From Chaunax sp. Z400 (lineage: Eukaryota; Chordata; Actinopteri; Lophiiformes; Chaunacidae): a DNA stretch of 64,000 bases. The position numbers were made by a program, and so were the translations under genes. Position 1 is the first letter of the stretch. The number at the start of each line of letters is the position of its first letter. The stretch lies in the NCBI GenBank assembly GCA_037577475.1, contig CM075203.1, positions 22,205,397-22,269,396 on the forward strand, written 5' to 3'. Under the pieces are notes generated by a model. That model made no database searches. It was not told where the DNA came from and worked only from the letters and a program-made list of their open reading frames with translations. Shown here one piece after another: positions 25,282 through 37,000 of this stretch.

Positions 25282-26165
25282 ATGTGGGTGGCATGGTGGG
25301 CAGCACTGTTGCCTCACAGCAAGAAGGTTCTGGGTTCAAATCCACCTGAGGACCTGGGACTTTTCTGTATGGAGTCTCCATGTTCTCCCTGTGTCTGTGT
25401 GGGTTCTCTCTATGTTCTGCCCATGTCTGTGTGGGTTCTCTCCATGTTCTCCCTGTGTCTGTGTGGGTTCTCTCCATGTTCTCCCTGTGTCTGTGTGGGT
25501 TCTCTCCATGTTCTCCCCGTGTCTGTGTGGGTTCCCTCCATGTTCTCCCTCTGTCTGTGTGGGTTCTCTCCATGTTCTCCCCGTGTCTGTGTTGGTTCTC
25601 TCCATGTTCTCCTCATGTCTGTGTGGGTTCCCTCCATGTTATCCTCATGTCTGTGTGGGTTCTCTCCATGTTCTCCCCGTGTCTGTGTGGGTTCCCTCCA
25701 TGTTCTCCTCATGTCTGTGTGGGTTCTCTCCATGTTCTCCCCATGTCTGTGTTGGTTCTCTCCATGTTCTCCTCATGTCTGTGTGGGTTCTCTCCAGGTT
25801 CTCCTCATGTCTGTGTGGGTTCTCTCCATGTTCTCCTCATGTCTGTGTGGGTTCTCTTCATGTTCTCCCCGTGTCTGTGTTGGTTCTCTCCATGTTCTCC
25901 TCATGTCTGTGTGGGTTCTCTCCATGTTCTCCTCATGTCTGTGTGGGTTCTCTCCAGGTTCTCCAGCTTCCTCCCACCACTAAAAACATCAGTAGATGTA
26001 AACTGGTGACTCTAAACTGACTGTAGGTGTGGATGTGAGTCTGAATGGTTGTGTGTCTTTCTATGTGATGAACTGGTGACTTGTCCAATCCCACCTAAGG
26101 TCAGCTGGGATAGGCTCCAGCCCCCCACAACCCTACACAGGATAAGAGGTTACAGAAAATGAATG
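25282..26165 (+). mobile_element. SINE-like fish repeat carrying an internal array
   Basis: It begins GGTGGCATGGTGGGCAGCAC with a tRNA-like B box GGTTCAAATCC at 25333-25343. It ends CAGCTGGGATAGGCTCCAGC and AGGATAAGAGGTTACAG with a GAATGAAT tail. These are the two halves of a widespread fish interspersed repeat that I recall as about 300 bp long. Here it is nearly 900 bp because an internal segment has been amplified (25378-25967). The polymerase III origin is inferred from the box motifs only. Confidence 0.8.
25378..25967. repeat. 32-bp minisatellite inside the SINE-like element (about 18 units)
   Basis: The unit starts CCATGTTCTCC and continues with GTGTCTGTGTGGGTTCTCT; the period is exactly 32 bp (starts at 25442, 25474, 25506). 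Variants alternate CCCGTGTC, CCTCATGTC and CCCTGTGTC. Since 32 is not a multiple of three and the unit lacks stops, all three plus frames and the minus frames stay open. That explains the long frames here without any gene. Confidence 0.95.
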
Positions 26166-26294
26166 AATTCCTGCAAACGCTTTCAGTTTCCCCATTTTAT
26201 AGATAAATAAGACCAATTGAGGCTAACATTGAGGCTAACACATTATCCTGGAGGATATAGCAAACTGTGCTCCTCTAACAACAAGAACTAACAG

Positions 26295-26787
26295 GCTGTT
26301 TAGGCTGTTGTTGCCGTTCGGCCATTCTTTACACTACAACTGCGTTTTAGGGCCAGAAAAAGCAGACTTTTGAAAATGGGTCCCAGAGCGTAATCTTTTG
26401 AAAACACCAACGTTACATTCACTGTGTAAACTGGCAAATCAAAAGTCCTCTGAAAACCATGACTACTCAGCCCCACTTCTCATATGGCTGTTACAGGTCC
26501 AGCCTTATTCAGGATGTTATACTATCCATATATTATATATATATATATTATGTTTATTAACACTCCTCCAATGTAGATTTGGTGCACCACTACTGTGGTG
26601 TGGATTCTGAAAGGTTACAGCACTAAATACTGCCCTGGCTCATACTAGAGTCAATCATTTTTGCAGATCGATGTGGATGAGGATCATTTCCAAAATGTTG
26701 TCATGTGAACGTAGAACTTTTTAAAAATGGAAAGGAAAAACTTTTCAGTTTTCAGACAAACCATTGTCATGTAAACAGGCCCTAAGA
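26295..26787 (+). mobile_element. hAT-like non-autonomous element, copy 2
   Basis: It aligns in reverse to copy 1 (13231-13660) and directly to copy 3 (54470-55545). Shared blocks are CTTTTGAAAA near 26390, CCACTACTGTGGTG near 26585, GTTACAGCAC near 26615 and the right end CCATTGTCATGTAAACAGGC. It has no coding capacity. This is the least rearranged of the three copies. Confidence 0.7.
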
Positions 26788-27891
26788 GAAGCAATATTGT
26801 AAAGTCCTTTCAGACCCCAGAATCATGATGAAACAAGTTGATTTCGGAAGATGAATGGTCTTTTCCTGCTACCGACTCCCAGCATTATATCAGCCTCTGA
26901 ATATCCACATCTGTCCACTTCTAGTTCAGACTCACACTTCACTGGGCTAAACCATCAAATTGGAATTTTATAAATTGTAAACCTGCAAACTGTCATTCTT
27001 ACACTTTTGTTAAAAGAAAATCAAACATATAAAATTGTGAGCTATTGGGATGTTGGGAGGTGAAGTATGTTTCAGACAGATACTTTACCATTTCCTGCTC
27101 TTTACAGTTTTTGTGCAAAGTTTTATTTAATTTGAATAACATAGATGGAAGTTCAGTGCAAATTAGCTGACATAGCTGCCTTTTAATCAACAAATATAAA
27201 ATACAATTGTATGCCAGTAGACCTAGTCCCCTGTATTAACCATCAAATAAACAATAGAGTGTGCATGTTGTCATTTGAGGTATACAAGTAGAAGGGCTGG
27301 ACTGAGGCAAAAAACAAAGACATTTGGCCCAGGCAGCCCACCAGTCAGCCAGAAACCACCCAACAAGTACAACAAGTACACTAGTGTTGTGGTCAACTTC
27401 TCTATGTACCCACTAAATGATAGAATGAATAGGATACTATGGATAGGATAGAATCAATTAGATAGAATGAATTAGATAGCAAGATATTACGGGACTATAA
27501 TAATAATAAATGACTTTTTTGGCTACTACATAAGCAGGCATGTATTTCAGCTCTGTAGAGGTGTCGTGTCTATTGTAGAGCCTTTTCATGCATCTTTATC
27601 AGGGGAACTCTTGTCTAATGTGATGATACAATATGGACCAAAGTCACTCACAGCAACATGATGCAGACTAAACACATTTAGCTCGTTAATGTTCAGTCAG
27701 AAGTTGTGACTGTGTTGGGAACTTAACAAGAAACCAAACCAATGTCCAACAACACACTGACTGAATGACTGACCACCAGCAGTGGGTCCACATTAACTAA
27801 AGGAATAATCATCACCGTCATTATGGCACAGAAACACAAACACTACCTCCCTCCCCCCTGTTGTCCCTACTCCTCCCCCCTTCATCTACAC

Positions 27892-27938
27892 TCTCCTCCT
27901 GCTGCTCCTCCTGCTGCTCCTCCTGCTGCTCCTCAGCC
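27892..27938. repeat. 12-bp CTC/CTG-type repeat
   Basis: Three to four copies of CTCCTCCTGCTG. It looks codon-like, but there is no splice context or conserved frame. Confidence 0.85.
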
Positions 27939-28485
27939 CATCGTGGTCACTCTGTGGTTGTGGTCCCTGGAGGCTTTGCTGGAGCCAAACTAGCACCTCT
28001 AGCAGCAGTGAAGGACCTGATGGGCATCATGTTCCTGAGAGCTAGCATAGCGCTGGTGCTTTAACGGTTTCATTTGTGAAACAGTGCCTTTAAACCCGCT
28101 GTCCCAAGGTTGGATATTTGTGACAAGGTTCACATCACACCTCACATGATTCGTTGAATGGTTTCTGCCAGTTACCATATTTCTCGTCCTCCAACCACCT
28201 CTTACTGAACATTCTTTTTTTTTTACCCATGGTTGAGCCTGCTAGCAGCGCCATCACCGGGGGGGCATACCTATTTAACGCACAAGCAAGTTCCACGTTG
28301 CTGTAATGTTACTGTTGTGAGATATAGGCTGAAATACCACAAACATAAAATAAAACCTTAACAAAACAGAGACCAGATTCATTCTGCCCAGATTGACTTT
28401 AATACCACCCCTCCTACAATCCAGACAAAAATAAATTCAAGATGTTTTAGACTTTTTATGTATTGTTTATGTGTGTGAGTATTAC

Positions 28486-28599
28486 CTGGTATGGTTGGTA
28501 GGCTGAATGGTCAGACAGGAAGTCCAGCTGTCGGTCTAACAAGAATTCCACTGCTGTTACTGGAGACAGCAGGCTCTTCCCCACCACTGGCTTAAATGC
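28486..28599 (-). CDS. jmjd1c: jmjd1c internal exon (N-terminal region, first of five in window)
   Basis: This is a 114-bp exon of 38 codons on the minus strand. It is flanked by an acceptor ending TGTGTGTGCAG and a donor CAG|GTAATA. The translation starts AFKPVVGKSLLSPVTAVEFL and ends HSAYQPYQ. I recognise it as the part of vertebrate JMJD1C in which the human protein has a closely similar stretch (TAVEFLVDKQLDFL). It begins and ends in phase 0, so it joins directly to the exon at 12691-12796, whose product continues with DEVDSLNPVLRDN as in the human protein. JMJD1C is a nuclear KDM3-family chromatin protein linked to H3K9 demethylation, although its own activity is debated. The upstream exon, expected to encode an EFDDLEW-like stretch, was not found in the window. 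Identity is secure; the paralogue (a or b) is not determined. Confidence 0.95.
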
Positions 28600-30672
28600 C
28601 TGCACACACAAAACACACAACATGGTCAACAACAGGACAGCAGCAATTACACAATATCATAATATCAGTAAGACAGATCATTTCTATGAGGAACCTGATC
28701 CAAACCTCTCATCAGATTCAATCTAGTTTCATTCATTTGTAGAAAATTCACTAACTCTGCATTTTGGAGCTGTGACAAAAATCTATAAAGCAAATGTCAG
28801 AGAGCGGAGACAGAGGAATGATGGAGTGGAGGATGACTGTATGAATGAGGTAAAGGAAAAGGCTTAAGTGGAGACATGATGTAGTGATGCAGGAGAAAGA
28901 GACAGCAGGAGATGGAAGGAGAGAGACAGTGATGAATAAATGATGAGTGGAGGAACTCTGAGGGATCAAAAGCAGTACACTCCACTTTGATGTTGGTACA
29001 CACACAGCACACACACTCCAACCATGTGTGTCAGCTCAGTTGTTACTGCACACACAACCCAGAAACCCAGCTAACACTGGCTTTTCCTCCTCCTATCAGT
29101 GTGCACTGATGTCACGCTGTTTACACATATACAGCTCCTTGTAGAGAGGTTGTCTGAAGGTTTCCTTCGTACCACATCACTTCCTGTTTTCTATGTTAGG
29201 GCCTGCTATGAGTCAGTCAAAGGAGAATGTACAGTACAGCTGCATGGAAGAGCCACAGCAGTGTTAGTGTGTAGCAGCTGGTGCTGCTGTGATTTATGGT
29301 AACATAACAAGATCTGTCTGATATAGAGATGAGAGATTAGGGGTGAGAAAAATGACCCCCACCCCCCCGAGCACATTGTGTGTGCAAGCAAAACATGATC
29401 GTGTGTGTGTGTGTGTGTGCAGCTCTATTTCTGTCTATTCATATTGCATTACCAGCTTCCAGCGGCAGCATGAAGCCGACAGCACAGGACATTATCTGGA
29501 AATGATTAGTGTGTATTTAGAAGTGCACAATCTAGAGAATTAGTACAACACTGCACTGACAGCGAGTGTGTGAACATGCACACAAATATGCTGGTTTATT
29601 CATATTACATATAGAGCAACAGTAAAAGCTTTTGTTTTGCCAATGTTGGAATTCCACTTTTACTATAGTATGCTGACCATGACTACATTCTTAATATCAG
29701 CACATTGTTTGGACCTATTGACTATGACTGTCAGTAGAGATTAGATGGCAGATCTGGCTTAGAAACTTAAATACTGACTGTATATCCAGATAAAGCTGCT
29801 GACAGACAGACATGCAGCCCCTCAGTCACTTGAATGAAACACAGATCTTTTCCTTTAGCTCAAAAGATACCAAACTATTTTTAAAAATCTAATTTCTATC
29901 ATTTTGCAAAGGCAGATAAAGCCTGTTTGTTAAGATCAATGTTTAACGTATCCAAGGTCCTGTTTTATATATTCTTTTATTCTAAATTATATTTTAAACC
30001 AAGTCATGTTTGCATAGTTAAAAGTTTGGGTGATGTTTTTTTATTTTTATGTTCAAGTATAATAATCTCAAGTTTAACAAACCTTCAATAATTATCAGAT
30101 GTCAAACTGGCAACAAATTATATTTTGTGATAAATATCAATATTGATTAACATGGAACAAAATAACATGATCATATTTTTGACATATCAATCAACCATTT
30201 ACATAATGCTTCTGATGAGCCATCATCCCTGTCGTGATGTACAGTAGAGGCAGTACAGATGCATGATGAGACCCTGACAAGGTTTACAGCATGTTAATAC
30301 AGAATACATGAAGTACCATGTTACCATGACAACCACTGAGGACACAGTAGGCTGGTAAAGCTCTGCAGAAAGGGTGCATAACAGACCTTGGAGAAAACAA
30401 ATGATCTATGAAGATTTATCTACAGAAACGTTTCTAAACATGAACAAGGCTGTAAACCCTTTGTTTTAGAATGTTGTCACAGTACACAAAAGAATGATGA
30501 CAGACACACAGCTTATCAAATGCTGAATGGTATTAACAGATATCTAAATGCACATCAGAGTCAGAACACAAGTAAAAAATAAAAAAAAGCACTGCAGCCA
30601 TCTGCTCTGATTTCTCTCTTCCTCAAACAGAGAGGATGTGACAGTTCCTCCATCTCCTCTGAAATGACTTCT

Positions 30673-30834
<162 letters not shown>

Positions 30835-30968
30835 CTCAACCACAATTGGGTCACATCTGCCAGTGTGCCAGGAAAAAGTATACTGTCACTGTGTATTTCC
30901 AGACAGGCAGCAGGAGAGTGAATAAGCAGAGGACAGACATTCACCATCAACACACACAGCACACGCAC

Positions 30969-31270
30969 ACTCAACAAAAATATAAACGCACCACTTTAGT
31001 TTTTGCTCCCATTCTTCACGAGTTTATGTCAAAGATTTAAGAGTTTGTCAAAGCAAACAAAAGGATTATTGCTCTCATTATTGATCTCTCTTTGTTTTGT
31101 TTTGTCTGTGTTGGTGATCATTTGCCTTCTATCAAGATAATCCATATCAGGATGCTGATTAAACAACATGACTGTTGCACAGGTGTGTGTTGGGATGGTC
31201 ACACTCACAAATAAGCAGTTTTATCACACAACACAATGCCACAGATGTAGCAAATTGTAAAGGAGGTTAT
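30969..31270 (+). mobile_element. Tc1-like element, 5' terminal fragment
   Basis: It starts CACTCAACAAAAATATAAAC and includes CATATCAGGATGCTGATTAA, TTGCACAGGTGTG and CAGTTTTATCACACAACACA. I recognise this from the left end of salmonid- and percomorph-type Tc1 elements, just before the transposase start. The similarity fades after about 31270. No right terminal repeat was found nearby. Confidence 0.8.
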
Positions 31271-31588
31271 GTAAGGCTTGGTGATGTGGAGTCAATAACC
31301 CTGTTAACAGCATATCTGAGAAAAAAACATTTTCAACATTTAAATACATAAATAAATAAAATGGCATCAAAAGGCGCCTCCTGCAGTACATGGGAGATGT
31401 GTACACACAGTTTAATGAAAAAATGTTGAACAGTTTTTGAAGTCCAACTTTTAACCGTGGCAATGACTAATGTTCCAAAATAGCAAAAAGCACCATTCAT
31501 GTTACGATTGATGTGTGTACAGGTCATGGAAAAAATGTTTTTTTGAGTTATGTTACGGAAACTAAATGTGACGGAAAGACAGACGGGT

Positions 31589-31591
<3 letters not shown>

Positions 31592-31662
<71 letters not shown>

Positions 31663-31665
31663 ACA

Positions 31666-31704
<39 letters not shown>

Positions 31705-31755
31705 ACACACACACACACACATACACACACACACATACACACAGACACACACACA

Positions 31756-31787
<32 letters not shown>
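31592..31787. repeat. (CA)n microsatellite with CAGA and CATA interruptions
   Basis: About 196 bp of CA with regularly scattered G and T substitutions. Low-complexity open frames on both strands are artefacts. Confidence 0.97.
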
Positions 31788-31788
<1 letters not shown>

Positions 31789-32879
31789 CCTGAAAATAAT
31801 AACATCTGAAGAGGACGGATATGAGAAAATGTCATTCTGAGAAAGCAGATCAGCCCCTACACATCCTTTGTGTGGTGAATAATTGATTAGGGACAGTGAG
31901 GTGCTCCTACTACACTAAAACTTTACTATCCAGCAGGCCGTTATCTGATGAAGGTCAGAGAGAGACAGACAGGTAGACAGACAGAAATAATACATTAGTA
32001 CAACTTAGAAACTAACAACAGAGGAAGGCTTTTCACAGGAGGAGGAGGAGGAGGAAGAAGAAGATCAGGGTTTACTGGGATATTCAGGGTCCTTGCCAAT
32101 AGAAATTCATCAGGAAGGTCATATGATTAAATGGAACAAGCAGAGCTCAATTATGTGTAATGAAACTAAAGAAGAGCTTATTGTGAGAAAAATAGAAGTG
32201 GGTGGATCATTGATCAGTTCCAGTCAGTCAGTTCCCTGAGAAGAGACAGTCCAGTATTACACTGTACTAAAGACCACTGCTCAACATATACTACAGTACC
32301 AGTACCAGTCAATATTGGACCAGTTGAAAAGTCAGTGTAAAGAGGAACACCATCCATCCCAACACACTGTCCTGTTGGTGCCAGCAGAGCCTGTAGTGAT
32401 GTCTGAGCACAGACCTCTCTATTCAGCCTGTTGGACAGTGACGAGCTAACGGCACCGCAGAGAGATGTGAGATTAATAACACAGCTGAACACTCCATTTA
32501 TTTCATATTCTCAAACAGGCAGGAGAGTGTTAGAATAAATACATAATCAATGTTTTAATCAATGTACACCCAAGGGATTTTAAAAATGTACCAGTCAGTT
32601 TTGGCCCAATTTGAGAAAACCTGTTCTATATTTTAAAATAGTAACGTATTAATATGCAGGGCAGAATCATACGAGGTTTGGTCATTCTTGACTGATTTTT
32701 GTCAGTAGCCTTGTGCATAAAAAAAACAGGACCTACAAATCCTCCACCTCAGAAACCGGTTCTGACCAGCCACCAGTACAACAGCAGTGAACAACAGCAC
32801 ACATAACAGGCCTGTACATGACAAACACTACAGACTCTTCTGAGGTCATGATGGACTTGCTGACAGGATGACATTGATG

Positions 32880-33140
32880 GGTCTGTGTGTGTCCAGTTTC
32901 TGGAAGAAAATGATGTCCAAGTTGTGGACTGGCCCAGAAAAGAGCGTCGACCTAAACCCCATTATAGACCTGTGGGGTTGGTTGAATGAGTGAAGGTGAC
33001 AGCGTGAACATTCTCCACAGACTGGGCAGCAGCTCTGGGCCACTCTGACCGGAGTGGGCTGTCATCACACAGGTTGTCGTCCACAAGAGTCGACACGATA
33101 GTAACGAGAGGGCACTGAGAGACTGCAGACCACCACCAAG
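32880..33140 (+). mobile_element. Tc1/mariner transposase C-terminal remnant
   Basis: Bases 32885-32935 translate as VQFLEENDVQVVDWP. After a frameshift, 32943-32990 read SVDLNPIIDLWGWLNE before a stop. The FLEEN..V..WP...S.DLNPI..LW pattern is the end of the DDE domain in Tc1-like transposases. A following SPQTGQQLWATL is reminiscent of the next helix. Frameshifts make it dead. It has the same strand as the 30969 fragment, so both may come from one eroded copy, although the subfamily signature differs. Confidence 0.75.
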
Positions 33141-33399
33141 CAAATTTACAGTTTCTACTATGATGACGACATGAGCCTCAATACTCTGCCTCTGATCATC
33201 TCTGGATACACCTCTACATCCAATCACAGGATTATTATTTTATTATTCTTATTATTTTATCATTCATTATTTTATTATTTTATTTTGTATTAGTATTAGA
33301 ATTAGTCATTTCAATTATTAGTTATTAGCAATTATCCTGCTTACAAACACTCACACACACAAACAAACAAACAAACAAAGAATGGATGACTTCCTGTTG

Positions 33400-33628
33400 G
33401 CTTTAGGTCTTGGCTCCCGGAGACCTTTTTGTAGATTTTAATGTCATACACATGTAAAATGTCATACTTGTAGATGAAACACACAGCTGCTTCTTTCATG
33501 GGGGTGCTGTGGAGCCACTTATCCAGACCCAGTCCTGTTACCGATGTCAGATCAAAATGTTTAGGATACTTGCCAATGGGCCAAACAAATGTTCTGGGGA
33601 AACAATCGATTGATTGATCATTGATCAA
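33400..33628 (-). other. unassigned 76-codon open frame
   Basis: The minus strand reads FPRTFVWPIGKYPKHFDLTS, then VTGLGLDKWLHSTPMKEAAV, CFIYKYDILHVYDIKIYKKV and SGSQDLKPTGSHPF. The composition and ordered mix of residues look coding rather than random. A CCCCAG precedes the frame as a possible splice acceptor. I recognise no family and see no partner exon. The frame start lies inside the palindrome at 33601-33641. Confidence 0.3.
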
Positions 33629-33641
33629 TCAATCGATTGTT
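33601..33641. repeat. perfect 41-bp palindrome
   Basis: Two 20-bp arms (AACAATCGATTGATTGATCA and its exact reverse complement) are separated by a single T at 33621. It contains two ATCGAT sites and two TGATCA sites. Such a near-spacerless palindrome can extrude as a cruciform and is prone to deletion. Confidence 0.97.
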
Positions 33642-34089
33642 AACATGTTCAGTTATCGATGAATAAAATGCACTGAATTTGAAACCCTAATGGAAACCTA
33701 AATGTGAGATGAAATCAGAGAGCTGAAGAGCTTCAATAAGGGGAGCAGCATCAGACCTGGCCCGGGACACTGTCCTGTCTGCATCTGAATAATCTCATGT
33801 TTGGATTAACACTGTTGATGGAGGCATGACTCCTAAAGATGTGAAGATAGAGGAACATTCACACTGTGATGAATCCTAAGCACAGCTGACACTTTCACTT
33901 TCAGAATACATACAATGTTCACATAAAACGTTTTTCACACAGAGACGTGTATTATTTGACCATTTGGGTCATTTTTTAAAACTACACTAGAACCAGATAA
34001 AATTGTCCAACATGGAAGAAGACCAGCAGAATGTGTCACAGCATAGAGCTGTAGTTAAGAGCAGTGTGAACATTTGCTCTGCAGAGGAG

Positions 34090-37000
34090 CAGCTCTACTC
34101 CACTCACCTGTTCTGCTTTTCCATTAGGGAAAACATAGGAAAACATCCTGTGTTTCTGTGACCAGGATAGAATCAGCATCATGTTCCTGTGTTGTTCAAC
34201 ACAAACCTATAGGCTCAATATAACAACAACACAAACCTATAGGCTCAATGTAACAACAACACAAACCTATAGGCTCAATGTAACAACAACCCAAACCTAT
34301 AGGCTCAATGTAACAACAACCCAAACCTATAGGCTCAATGTAACAACAACCCAAACCTATAGGCTCAATATAACAACAACACAAACCTATAGGCTCAATG
34401 TAACAACAACACAAACCTATAGGCTCAATGTAACAACAACACAAACCTATAGGCTCAATGTAACAACAACACAAACCTATAGGCTCAATATAACAACAAC
34501 ACAAACCTATAGGCTCAATATAACAACAACAGAAACCTATAGGCTCAATATAACAACAACACAAACCTATAGGCTCAATATAACAACAACACAAACCTAT
34601 AGGCTCATTATAACAACAACACAAACCTATAGGCTCAATATAACAACAACACAAACCTATAGGCTCAATATAACAACAACACAAACCTATAGGCTCAATA
34701 TAACAACAACACAAACCTATAGACTCAATATAACAACAACACAAACCTATAGACTCAATATAACAACAACACAAACATATAGGCTCAATGTAACAACACA
34801 AACCTATAGGCTCAATATAACAACAACACAAACCTATAGGCTCAATTTAACAACAACACAAACCTATAGGCTCAATATAACAACAACACAAACCTATAGG
34901 CTCATTATAACAACAACACAAACCTATAGGCTCAATACAACAACAACACAAACCTATAGGCTCAATGTAACAACAACACAAACCTATAGGCTCAATTTAA
35001 CAACAACACAAACCTATAGGCTCATTATAACAACAACACAAACCTATAGGCTCAATATAACAACAACACAAACCTATAGGCTCAATACAACAACAACACA
35101 AACCTATAGGCTCAATGTAACAACAACACAAACCTATAGGCTCAATATAACAACAACACAAACCTATAGGCTTAATATAACAACAACACAAACCTATAGG
35201 CTCAATATAACAACAACACAAACCTATAGGCTCCATATAACAGTTACACAAATGTATAAGCTCAATATAACAACAACACAAATCTATAGGCTCAATATAA
35301 CAACAACACAAACCTATAGGCTCCATATAACAGTTACACAAATGTATAAGCTCAATATAACAACAACACAAATCTATAGGCTCAATATAACAACAACACA
35401 AACCTATACGCTCAATATAACAACAACACAAACCTATACGCTCAATATAACAACACAAATCTATAGGCTCAATATAACAACAACACAAATCTATACGCTC
35501 AGTATAACAATAACACAAACCTATAGGCTCAATATAACAACAGAAACCTATAGACTCAATATAACAACACAAACCTATAGGCTCAATATAACAACAACAC
35601 AAACCTATAGGCTCATAATAACAATAACACAAACCTATAGGCTCAATATAACAACAACACAAACCTATAGACTCAAAATAACAACACAAACCTATAGGCT
35701 CAATATAACAATAACACAAATCTATAGGCTCAATATAACAACAGAAACCTATAGACTCAATATAACAACAACACAAACCTATAGGCTCAATATAACAACA
35801 ACACAAACCTATAGGCTCAATATAACAACAACACAAACCTATAGGCTCAATATAACAACAACACAAACCTATAGGCTCAATATAACAACAACACAAATCT
35901 ATACGCTCAATATAACAACAACACAAACCTATAGGCTCAATGTAACAACAGAAACCTATAGACTCAATATAACAACACAAACTTATAGGCTCAATATAAC
36001 AACAACACAAACCTATAGGCTCAATATAACAACAGAAACCTATAGACTCAATATAACAACACAAACTTATAGGCTCAATATAACAACAACACAAACCTAT
36101 AGGCTCATAATAACAACAACACAAACCTATAGGCTCAATATAACAACAACACAAACCTATAGACTCAATATAACAACACAAACCTATAGGCTCAATGTAA
36201 CAACAACACAAACCTATAGGCTCAATATAACAACAGAAACCTATAGACTCAATATAACAACACAAACCTATAGGCTCAATATAACAACAACACAAACCTA
36301 TAGGCTCAATATAACAACAACACAAACCTATAGACTCAATATAACAACAACACAAACCTATAGACTCAATATAACAACAACACAAACCTATAGACTCAAT
36401 ATAACAACAACACAAACCTATAGACTCAATATAACAACAACACAAACCTATAGACTCAATATAACAACAACACAAACATATAGGCTCAATATAACAACAA
36501 CACAAACCTATAGGCTCAATATAACAACAACACAAACATATAGGCTCAATATAACAACAACACAAACCTATAGGCTCAATATAACAACAACACAAACCTA
36601 TAGGCTCAATATAACAACAACACAAACCTATAGGCTCATTATAACAACAACACAAACCTATAGGCTCAATATAACAACAACACAAACCTATAGGCTCAAT
36701 ACAACAACAACACAAACCTATAGGCTCAATGTAACAACAACACAAACCTATAGGCTCAATATAACAACAACACAAACCTATAGGCTTAATATAACAACAA
36801 CACAAACCTATAGGCTCAATATAACAACAACACACACCTATAGGCTCCATATAACAACAACACAAACCTATAGGCTCCATATAACAGTTACACAAATGTG
36901 TAAGCTCAATATAACAACAACACAAATCTATAGGCTCAATATAACAACAACACAAACCTATAGGCTCAATATAACAACACAAATCTATACGCTCAATATA

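Larger units (their letters stand above)
12797..28485 (-). other. jmjd1c intron, about 15.7 kb
   Basis: It lies between two exons whose products are contiguous in the human protein, so no coding exon is expected inside. It contains hAT-like copies (13231-13660 and 26295-26787), an inverted-repeat element (15265-15898), a BED-finger fragment near 18.1 kb, the first 30-bp array (19697-23432), the shared module at 23622-23746 and a SINE-like element with an internal array (25282-26165). The stretches 13665-15260, 15900-17550, 18460-19690, 23750-25280 and 26800-28480 hold nothing I can name apart from short CA, poly-G and CTG/CCT runs. Confidence 0.93.

Noticed and set aside
25320..25350. tRNA gene
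   Set aside because: Only a B-box-like motif is present. The surrounding sequence does not fold as a tRNA and belongs to a SINE-like repeat.
25265..26020. Overlapping frames of 200-230 codons over the 32-bp array
   Set aside because: A 32-bp stop-free unit gives open frames in every phase. The region is a SINE-like repeat.
32214..32492. 92-codon minus-strand frame
   Set aside because: No family, no splice context and no conservation evidence.
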